In this document: positions 56,230 to 64,000 of the stretch, piece after piece
How positions within the stretch are numbered: the stretch's first letter is position 1
Layout of the letters: each line of letters starts with the position of its first letter
Assembly: GCA_946406115.1 (NCBI GenBank)
Contig: OX291546.1
Location: 17,415,019-17,479,018, forward strand
DNA from: Apoda limacodes
Taxonomy: Eukaryota > Arthropoda > Insecta > Lepidoptera > Limacodidae
Length of the DNA stretch: 64,000 bases
Direction: 5' to 3'
The notes under the pieces: model-generated
The model's database searches: none
Seen by the model: the letters and a program-made list of their open reading frames with translations, nothing else
Told to the model about the DNA's origin: nothing
Program-made: the position numbers and the translations under genes

Positions 56230-57445
56230 TCTTGTTGTTCCCCTTTCCCGGTTTTTGGGGTAAGGGAAACTGCTTCCATAAATGTGTTACCAATAAAATA
56301 ACAATACCAATGCTAAGTATACCTGCAATGTATATAGTTAGTATAATGTATACATACACAAATATATGATAGTACTCATCACCATTAACAAACTTTCCTC
56401 ACAAGGATATAATTGCACTCATCATTACAAACAACCTTTACTTTGAAACCGCCCACAAACCGTTAACAGCTGTGCCATACCCTTTTTCGGGTGTGAATGT
56501 GATTTTTCTAGGGAAGAGCTAATTTTTTTCAGGATGTCAGGGTGGGTCTTATAATAAAAGCTGTTTACACTGACGACCACCACAATGGCATCCTTTAGTA
56601 TGTACAGTGGCCAACCAGTCTGGTTATAAATTGTCACTCGTAATGAAAGTCGTAAAAGGCATTGTCGGTCGTTCTTATATACTTTCAAGACATTTTGTAT
56701 TTCTGTGTACCAATAAATATTACTTACAACAACAACATATTAATAACGAAATAAACAAATGGCGGTGACTTCACAAGCAGCATCTATGAGATTTTGCCGA
56801 CACTATAAAAACATACGCTTGATACCATTCAATCTATCCATACTTACTACAATAAATGAAACACTAATGATTTTTACACAAACCTGTTAAAAAAAATAGC
56901 GGCGACATGTTTTTTAACACTGCTGCTAGAGCCCCGGTTGAAATCCATCGAAAGCTTCGATGTACCGGAATCCAAAAATGTTTGTTAATTCTGATATCGG
57001 GAACGAGTAACATATGTTCTCCTATCCTTGGCCATAGTAGTTCCCCTTGCCCCACTTGTGAATTTTTAGGCTATGCTTCGAAACTCACCGTATTTTAATA
57101 TTTATTGCAGAGTTTTTCCAATTATGTACATTCAAAATCTAATTCTAGGCATATAGAAATACCCACAGACATTTACACACCTTGTAGCAAGACTTTTTAC
57201 CATATTAATTATCACCAGTAAAGTATCCACTAGCTCACGTTATCGCAATTTTCCAACTGATTTTCTGTTTGTGTCAAATTCGTATGTTGCTGTGGAATAG
57301 AGCCATCCGTGTTTTTTCTTTGAAACTAAATTTACATTACTGGTTTAACGTTGAGTAGTTATAAAGCAACGGCCTTTAGTATTTCATAATCAAGCTACTG
57401 TTTCCCTTGCCCCATAGTTGCCCTTCCCCCACCTGACCTTACCAA
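56230..57445. mobile_element. Probable DNA element with TTCCCTTGCCCCA-type ends
   Basis: The complement of 56240-56275 reads gtttcccttaccccaaaaac and then aaaggggaac; the right end reads gtttcccttgccccatagt and then cccttcccccacc. A third copy, agttccccttgccccac, lies inside near 57038-57055. An 87-codon minus frame (56425-56688) with HPDILKKISSSLEKSHSHPK and LLTVCGRFQSKGC may be the remains of its protein. I do not recognise the family, and the two outer blocks lie in inverted order. Confidence 0.4.
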
Positions 57446-57704
57446 TTTTGGCAAATAGTTGCCCACAAAATAATGTTTAATTTATAACGTAATGTAAGCT
57501 TTCAATGTAAAATAATGTGAATTTAACGTAACGTTATGTACAGAGAGGCCAGAGAGCGCATATAAACACAGGTAGGTATTCAAACGGATATTGTACATCT
57601 TCAAGTAGCCTGGCGACAAATGCATGCCATTTTAATTATCGGCACGTCAAACCAAGCCAGTAAGAATAACGTTCCCAATAACGTTCTTTCCTCACGGAAC
57701 CTTG

Positions 57705-58225
57705 TAATAGAGCTGCCTTAGATAAGCTTAACAAAATACAGAGTAAATGCCTCCGAATTATTATTGGGGCTATGAAATCCTCTCTTACAAATGCCCTTCA
57801 GGAAGAATGTGCTGATCCCCCACCAGGATTACGCACAGCTTTTGTGTGACAGATTTCTGTTTAAAACAGCTCAAGTTTCATCCCACCCTCTTCCTAACAG
57901 CGTGCACTGCCCGGCTCATATAATGATATCATGCCCATATTGGAAAAACAAAGTCCCACCGTAGACCATATATTTTTCAGCTGCCCAATATTTCCCGTAT
58001 CCTAATATGATGTTCTCCTTTTATGTCCCATCCAGACTCACGAGAAGTTTCGCCGAGACTTCTCGCGAGAACTTGCAATTTACCCACACTCTAATTTTTC
58101 TCACTCATGATCTGTTTCCTATCCGATATGGACGACATTACAGACGAAATTCAAACTGCAGCAGGTTTGGCTCTGTGTGCACTTGGGTATAACTAGTTTG
58201 TGAACGTTGTCAATCAAAATGAAGT
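57705..58225 (+). pseudogene. LINE reverse transcriptase C-terminal relic (R1/I/Jockey-like)
   Basis: LDKLNKIQSKCLRIIIGAMK, SSLTNALQEECADPPPGLR, then after stops DHIFFSCPIFP. The K-LNKIQ---LRI--GA--S-P-NAL--E-- block is the usual end of RT polyproteins in this group. It has several stops and frame changes. Confidence 0.7.
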
Positions 58226-58399
58226 TAAAAAAAATAGAAAAGCCAGACGATGGTGGGTAACGCAAATTCATAGAAACAGAACAAGGTTGGTGATATTTTA
58301 ATTTAATATTTATTTATACTTTCGTAATTATTATTTACATGTATTCATAATTAAATTACCTACATAAACTGTACTCTTTAGTTTTACGTCTACTCTCCG

Positions 58400-58640
58400 C
58401 AGCTCACTATTCGGCACTGAGACAAAACGTGAATGTAGTAGTCTTCTCTCTTCTCACCCGAGAAATCCTTTGAAGCCGCCAAAAATATCGACACCGATCG
58501 GAGAACAGGCGAGCGCGAGAACGAATCGGCGAGAAACTCCACTCATTCACGCTTCCCGGGGTTCTCGCCGTGGTAAGTCTGGAAGGGCTTTTAGAAAATC
58601 CCTGTAAATATGAAACTCCTTTCAACCCTTCTTAATATCC
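58400..58640. other. GC-rich patch, unassigned
   Basis: ttctcacccgagaaatcc, aggcgagcgcgagaacgaat and ggggttctcgccgtgg stand out from AT-rich flanks. An earlier cgagaagtttcgccgagact near 58040 is similar in style. It may be the 3' part of the LINE relic just before it. No ORF is convincing. Confidence 0.3.
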
Positions 58641-59240
58641 TATTTATTAAATGATTAACAAAATACATTAAAGTTTTTAACATTAGATTAAAATATTTAC
58701 CTAGGTATATTCAATTAATTAAATTTATAACCCTTAACTATGTTTATACGTATATTGTGTGTTGTCTTATGTGTGGTGGTGGTATATTGTTTCTCAGTTA
58801 GTGGTCCCTATCCAACTACTTCTCACTTAGAAGATTTTCAAAATTATTTGGGGTTAAAGAGTTCTTTATTCTCGAAAGAATTACAGTAATTCACTTGAAT
58901 TAGAATACTATTGAAATATTAAATTTTACACTTTAAAATTAAAATATTACAATTTAAAATATAAAATCGTGAGGCGATATGCGAACATACGACAGCAAAG
59001 TATAAAGTAAGAATAATGTGGGTACAATACAAATTGACACAGCCACAGGTAAAGAAAAATATTCTAATAGGTACAACCAAAGATGACTTATTGAGGTAAA
59101 ACTATGAATAGGCTGCGGCCGGTTATAACTTGTAGGTAACAGCGTTACTAGCAAAGAGAATATAATACTACGTAAGAGTTACTAGGAGCTGCGTGATTAA
59201 AGACCGTGTGGATAAATTATATAAAAATCTAATGTGAACC
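58641..59240. other. AT-rich, no gene seen
   Basis: Nothing recognised. Confidence 0.4.
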
Positions 59241-59383
59241 GGCTCAGGGGCCGTCCATTAATCACGTGATGTTTTTTAGCCTTTCTTAACCCCCCCTTGG
59301 TGATACGTGGTGAGGTTTCAGACTTTGGACAGGTCGTTGAGACTAGTCTCGCTATCCAGATAGCAGATCGTCGTCTAGGGCTG

Positions 59384-60150
59384 TTAGTACGTGCCGAGGC
59401 CGCCTAACAATTGTTTTTCGACCGTGTCGGGGGGATGATAGGTAGTGGATTGCACAATTAATCGGTACGGGTGATTTTGTGTACGCTCGAAAAAGCGGAC
59501 TGCCAGGTTTTTTAGATATTGAGGAATCGTGTGGAGCTCGAAGTCCCTATGTAGGTCCGTATTCCGCTCTGAGGAAGCGGTTTTGGAGGGTCTGGAGTTT
59601 ATGGAAGTTGCGTTTAGATAACGCATATAGATGACGCTAGCATATGCTAGTATGGGGCGGATGCAAGTGACATAAAGTCTCAGATTATTCCTAAGCGACA
59701 TCTTACTGAACTTGCCTTTCATGAGATATAAACGACCGAGGACAAAAGCGGCTCGATTTCTAACTATTTTGGTGTGATCGCGGAAGTTCAAACGCCTATC
59801 CAGGGTCACACCGAGATATTTGGCCTTACTTTGCCACGGCTGAAGAGTGAGAGCGAAGATGGTCTCGGAGGGATGCCCGTGGTAAAGAGAACGGCAGAGC
59901 TTTTGTCGGGCTTTTTCTCCATTTCTGAAACCATACGCCTAGGGCAGTGATTGCGGATTGAAGTCTCTTAGGTATTCGACTCACTTGCCTATCGGTGGTG
60001 TAAGTAGCGGTATCGTCCGCGAAGAGGGCTAATTGGGTACCTATCGTTTTAGAGATGTCGTTTGTATACAGAAGTACGAGATAGGGACGAGCACGGACCC
60101 TTGCGGGACTCCTGCTTGTATTGGACGAGGGGAAGAAAAAGTGCCTTCGA
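59384..60150 (-). pseudogene. Jockey-clade LINE reverse transcriptase, C-terminal part, minus
   Basis: On the minus strand: QAGVPQGSVL, LALFADDTATYTTDRQVSRI (catalytic FADD at about 60023-60034), KYLGVTLDRRLNFRDH, RNRAAFVLGRLYLMKGKFSK, CIRPILAYASVIYM, and TNLHRDFEL-like NTDLHRDFELHTIPQYL. The order and motifs are those of Jockey-type elements. Between the FADD region and the 141-codon block 59384-59809, and again within the fragment, frame changes occur; the segment between VPQG and FADD is shortened. Confidence 0.85.
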
Positions 60151-60593
60151 GTCTATAGCGACTCTCTAGACTATTATTGTTCAGATTAGGTTGCTTGTGA
60201 CATGAATTTACATTTTCCTTAACTTTTTTCCTTGTACAGAAGTACAATCCATGCCGCTGGACGTCTTTTCCACAAGTTACTGACGATCCTTCTGCAGGCT
60301 AGGGCAATACAGGTCATAAAGCAGTTTGTTAAAGCCCTCATGCGTTCAGGTAATTCCAAGAGACAGACGCAGACGAAATGTAGCAAACGTCTTTCCATCA
60401 TGCTCTTGAGGCTTTGGAATACATAGGCCACTGGACGACTGCAATATCGAATTAAATCACGTGATGTTTTTTTAGCATTTTTTAATGGAATGGAATATAA
60501 TATTCCTATGCGCCAAAGACTAGCTAAAACTATTAAAAACCTAAGACATTAATTAAATAACTTTTTTGTAACGTATAAATAAATAAATATTAT

Positions 60594-60707
60594 TTATTGT
60601 TTCGCACTAGCCCATAACTCATTAAATTCTTTCTGAGCCACACTAGGTTTTTTTCCTTTCTTATACTCTGCAAATAGGTCTATATACAGATCACCTAATT
60701 TAGACAT
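60594..60707 (-). CDS. 37-residue ORF inside the TIR element
   Basis: MSKLGDLYIDLFAEYKKGKK then PSVAQKEFNELWASAKQ and TAA. It is hydrophilic and helical-looking, with a regular aromatic/leucine pattern (L-DLY-DLF--Y, F-ELW). This resembles the start of transposase-like proteins, but I do not recognise the family. The reading frame is clean but too short to prove. It may be the first exon or the remnant N-terminus of the protein once encoded by the surrounding element. Confidence 0.3.
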   Translation of the reverse strand: MSKLGDLYIDLFAEYKKGKKPSVAQKEFNELWASAKQ

Positions 60708-61008
60708 ATTTTGTTTTAATGCAAAACATACGAGGTTTACGCATGTATTCGGCGCCAAAATAGCAGAATAATTTCCGCGCGGGGACTTCGTTTGTTGCCT
60801 GGCAATGGCGAGTTAAGGTTACACTACACGCCGCTTTCGGTTTAGAAATCGCGAGTTTGACAAAAAAATAAAATAAATACACGTGATATTTTACTACACC
60901 CCCCTCCCCCCTTGTGATATTTCGTGATTTTTGCCTAACCCCCTCCCCCCCCTTTCGAGCCTCACGTGATTGATGGACGGCCCCTAAACCAATAATAGGT
61001 GTCTCCCT

Positions 61009-61448
61009 CTCCACAGTATTGGCAAAGTTATGTGGCTATAGAAGCCACTGAAAAGAAGAACAGGGCGGCCCTACGGCCATTATTTTCGTCTGACCTGCCA
61101 CTTAAAACCAAAATCCGGCTATACAAACTCTACGTTAGGTCCCGTTTAACGTACGCCGCGCCGGCTTGGTACGCCTTGCTATCCGCCACTAAAAAGAAAA
61201 AGATTCAAGTAGTACAAAACAAATCGCTGAGGATATTAACGGGTGCTCCGCGCTACGTTCGCAATGACACAATTGCAAGGGACACAAAGGCAGAGCCAAT
61301 AGGTGAGTTTATCGCCAGACTGGCCGCCCGGTTGTTTGACGCGGCGGACAATAGCACCCACCTCCACCTAAGGGGCATAGCGCCTTTGCACGCCCGTCCA
61401 CCCGAAGGCCGACCTCTCCCTAGGGAGCTAATCCCGCCCAAAAACTAG
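61009..61448 (+). pseudogene. Jockey-clade LINE reverse transcriptase, C-terminus, plus
   Basis: One open frame of about 146 codons, YWQSYVAIEATEKKNRAALR, PLKTKIRLYKLYVRSRLTYA, APAWYALLSATKKKKIQVVQ, NKSLRILTGAPRYVRNDTIA, to PPEGRPLPRELIP and TAG. The L----R----LTYA-P-W, ---IQ--QN--LR---GAP-YVRN motif is the end of Jockey-type pol. No in-frame damage is present, so it is younger than the other LINE relics, but the 5' part is absent. A stem-loop-rich 3' region follows. Confidence 0.85.
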
Positions 61449-61597
61449 CCGGGCTTATATGTTACATGTGTATATGTCATATTTTTAGTTAGTTTTTTCT
61501 TTCCAATCACCTTTGTTTTTTCATTCTCCACTTGTGTTTTTTCGATTTTTCGTTTTTTGTTTTATTTTTTCGTTTGTTTTTATTTCGTTTCCTCCTC

Positions 61598-61688
61598 GCC
61601 ACTTTCACAAAGTGGCCACTATAATGCCGACAGAGGGCCTGAAAAGTAGGCCCTCTTTAAACAATCACCGAGGGTGCGCTCACCCTCG
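61598..61688 (+). repeat. Three stem-loops in the LINE 3' untranslated region
   Basis: gccacttt/aaagtggc (61598-61616, loop cac), agagggcct/aggccctct (61632-61656, 7-base loop) and cgagggtg/caccctcg (61669-61688, loop cgct). All arms pair perfectly. They follow the Jockey-type ORF by 150-240 bp. Confidence 0.85.
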
Positions 61689-61849
61689 AGACTTGCCCGG
61701 GTCATGGGGTAAAACGTCAGTCCTTACCCCGACACCCGTACCTCCTTTACCCGACAGGGGTAAAAGAAGATGTCCACGTAAGAAGAACTTCACTTACATT
61801 TATAATTATGTTTGATAAGTAGGTATTCCAAAATTCTTTGTTTTTAAAC

Positions 61850-63230
61850 TCTTATAAAATAAAATCACAAATGGCCTTGTCAAAATCAATATTAAGTACA
61901 TTTAAAATTAAATGCCCACTTAAAGTATTATAAAATCAAACTATGTCAAGCTGTTGTGAAACCCGTTATCATCATTAGAAAAGAGACGTTGTCATGTCAA
62001 TTCTTGTCAAATGTCATAGATGACCTACTGAAAATTTCCAGACAAGTTGCTTGTCAGTAAATCAAAGTCATAATCGAGTAGCTATCTCTATTTACTATTC
62101 TACTAACCTATTTTCGTAATAAACATAGTCTCTGTTTTTTGGGGTTCGGTCACAGAAGGGTAAAAAGGCCAATAATTGTAAGAATTCGGTGTCTAACCGT
62201 CTGTATGTATGTTATGGCTAAGATACTTGGAGTTTAAGATACCAAGTTTTGTTGAACTTGTTTGCCTGCATTTAGTTAGGGTTCCGTAGAATGAAAATTA
62301 TTGTAGCTATAGTATGTGATTATTGTAACACATGTGAACACATTTTGTTCAAAACAATTTTCGCCTACCCTCTATACGATTTGGGCCATAGTCCACACGC
62401 GGGCCTAGTACGTATTGTGACGACTTTTTTTGAAGTCCCAAAAAGCCAGTTTTAAATAATCAATGTAGGTACTTAGGTTCCTCAAGATGTTGTTAATAAG
62501 TTATGTTTTTATTTTTAATCACTGCTTGTTTAAATCGATTTTAAATGCTAATTAGTTTAGTTTTAATTTTATTATCTCTTCTTTGTTTATCTACAAATAA
62601 CATTTGCATGCCTGAAAGAGGTAGCGTATAGTACAGAAACATGTTTATATTTAAGATAATTTTGTACCTATACCTATACTGAAGCAAATAAATAAATTGA
62701 ATTGAATTGAAAGTTTGAATGTTGGGGCACTATTCCTTAACGTTGCAAGGAAGCACTTGTGGAAGGGATTGAAAAGGATATGGAATGCCTACTTTTATCC
62801 CCATCAGAGTTTCCACGAAACATATTGAGGTATATTTTATTAAAATATCTATATAAATAAAAATTTTGACCAAAAGCGCCACCTGGTCCCAAACTAAGCT
62901 AGATAACGGATACAAGTACATTTTTTTTGGCTGGCCACTATTCCTAATATCGGTTGTGATGTGATAATTGACTTGATTTTTTGCAACAGAGATAGCCATA
63001 AAAACGAGAAGGGCAACGAATACCTTTATCTAAAGCGAAAGTTCTCACGGGAATAGGTGTTTTAAAGGGTAAAACCACGGGGCAAATCTAGTAGGTAATA
63101 AAGTAAAACTCAATACCTCCGTGCTTAAATTATTATATTAATTTGCATATACATATTTACAAATTACTAATATAAAAAAAAAACATTTAAAAATCGTATC
63201 TGGTTTAAATGTTGTTCTTGTATTTTTCTA
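61850..63230. other. Between LINE and terminal exon, repeat fragments only
   Basis: At 62130-62290 lies a degraded GTTCCG-type repeat (ggggttcggtcacagaaggg, ttagggttccgtagaatg). At 62680-62712 is a LINE tail, aataaataaattgaattgaa. Otherwise AT-rich with no gene. Confidence 0.45.
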
Positions 63231-63231
63231 T

Positions 63232-63543
63232 TTACTGTAAAACTCTTTGTATTTTCCGAACATGTTGACTTTTAGATTCCTTTAATGCTTGTTCTAACTT
63301 ATTTGTTAAATAAACTAAGTTTGGTAAATCGCATTGCAGTAAAATATGACTTATAATATTTTGGCACTGGCTTGTTGACTTCGCCTCATGTATAGGCACA
63401 TTTATTCGTAATGGATTCACAATGTCTTTTTCAAGTGCATTTTGCTTTTTATCTTCATTTTGCCCAAAATTTTTTGGTGTCATCAGCACAAAGTCCATAC
63501 AAACTATTGGCTTTATTTCATCAGTAACCCTTCTCGAAGCTAT
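63232..63543 (-). CDS. Terminal exon of an unidentified gene
   Basis: On the minus strand an acceptor ttttatttacag (just above 63543, preceded by a long T-rich tract) opens 103 codons: IASRRVTDEIKPIVCMDFVL, MTPKNFGQNEDKKQNALEKD, NPLRINVPIHEAKSTSQCQN, ISHILLQCDLPNLVYLTNKL and EQALKESKSQHVRKIQRVLQ, then TAA at 63232-63234. The composition looks like a normal protein, charged with an amphipathic helical end, and differs from the TE relics around. I recognise no family. Upstream exons would lie beyond 64000 or are not identifiable. A different explanation is a captured or cellular exon inside an unknown element. Confidence 0.5.
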   Translation of the reverse strand: MASRRVTDEIKPIVCMDFVLMTPKNFGQNEDKKQNALEKDIVNPLRINVPIHEAKSTSQCQNIISHILLQCDLPNLVYLTNKLEQALKESKSQHVRKIQRVLQ

Positions 63544-64000
63544 CTGTAAATAAAAAAAAAAAAATATTAAGATACCTATCACTGAAGTGTTCTTCCTGAA
63601 TGCGGTGCACGAAAATAGCTCAGGGCGCCTTTGTCACGTATTTTAATAGTCTGTTGTGCTGCATTGTATTATTTCTTGTATCATTGAAAAATGATTTCGG
63701 TTTTATTTACAGTTATTCGAAAAAATATACAATAATATGAATAGAAATTCAAAACTAAGTTTATAAATAAAACATAATGGAGTTAATGTATAGAATGACA
63801 GATGTAGCTATGACAATGAATGATGAATTAAAAAGGTTTTTTTAAGAGATTAGTGAGATAGGAAGAAAACAGCGAATGTAAATCACGGACCTGAAAAAAA
63901 GACGGACGTAACATTGCACTGAAAAGATATGAAGCATGCAAGGTCCTATTTCGTTTGTTTACATGACCAACACTCACACAGATACACCAGGTCCGACAAC
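63544..64000. other. Upstream intron of the unidentified gene or intergenic
   Basis: No second exon could be fixed. At 63590-63640 the minus strand reads RRPELFSCTAFRKNTSVIG in an open frame, but the join to the terminal exon lacks a convincing donor. Confidence 0.3.

Larger units (their letters stand above)
59247..60987. mobile_element. TIR element with GGGGCCGTCCAT ends, carrying LINE fragments
   Basis: The left end ggggccgtccattaatcacg (from 59247) is answered by cgtgattgatggacggcccc (60966-60986). Next to each end are C- or G-runs (ttaacccccccttgg; cctaaccccctcccccccc). A partial third copy of the end, aatcacgtgatgttttttta, lies at 60453-60473. A Jockey-type LINE piece occupies 59384-60150 and a 37-codon ORF lies at 60594-60707. 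No clear target duplication is visible. Confidence 0.6.

Noticed and set aside
58007..58192. 61-codon plus-strand ORF as an independent small gene
   Set aside because: It overlaps the end of a LINE RT relic and has no motif of its own.
1..64000. Prokaryotic features: operons, Shine-Dalgarno sites, CRISPR arrays, attachment sites
   Set aside because: The window has spliced exons, LINEs, MITEs and tRNA-derived repeats. It contains no regularly spaced direct repeats with unique spacers and no gene clusters.

Overview
The window is animal nuclear DNA, most probably from a moth or butterfly. It looks strongly AT-rich by eye, has no bacterial-style gene packing, and is crowded with degraded LINEs, MITEs and short interspersed repeats of kinds I associate with Lepidoptera. 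The only host coding sequence I can assemble is the 5' part of one minus-strand gene for an ABC transporter of the ABCC4/MRP4 type. It consists of exon 1 (54784-54857), exon 2 (7583-7828), exon 3 (6614-6821) and exon 4 (3878-4103), with the rest of the gene beyond coordinate 1. All four exons join in phase (2, 2, 0, and 1 at the exit) and give the first 251 residues without a stop. About 47 kb of the window is therefore a single first intron. A second minus-strand gene, not identified, seems to end at 63232 with a terminal exon at 63232-63543.

Layout. 1-3877: intron 4 of the transporter, with an RTE-type LINE relic and an inverted-repeat element. 3878-7828: exons 4 to 2, separated by introns holding LINE relics, a MITE and a G-tract. 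7829-54783: the giant intron 1. Its main contents are a 1.7-kb P-like DNA transposon with 8-bp target duplications and a THAP-like exon (10322-12012), a 2.2-kb CR1-like LINE relic (12640-14885), a nested hAT/LINE pair (17905-18775), a zinc-finger reverse transcriptase relic (19594-21530), a truncated ORF of an uncharacterised transposon-like family (34103-35148), a zBED-type hAT relic (40500-41140), a MITE with 45-bp perfect inverted arms (45941-46284) and an intron-containing Tc1-like transposase pseudogene (46809-47943). Many copies of a few short repeat families lie between them. 54784-58640: the transporter start, a palindromic GC-rich segment upstream that may be its promoter, and further relics. 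59247-64000: a TIR element carrying a Jockey-type LINE fragment, a second Jockey-type fragment with a run of stem-loops behind it, then the unidentified terminal exon.

Most elements are broken by stops, frameshifts or truncation. Coordinates of repeats without clear termini are approximate. No RNA gene, CRISPR array or prokaryotic regulatory feature is supported; tRNA-like segments are called as SINE or tRNA-derived relics.
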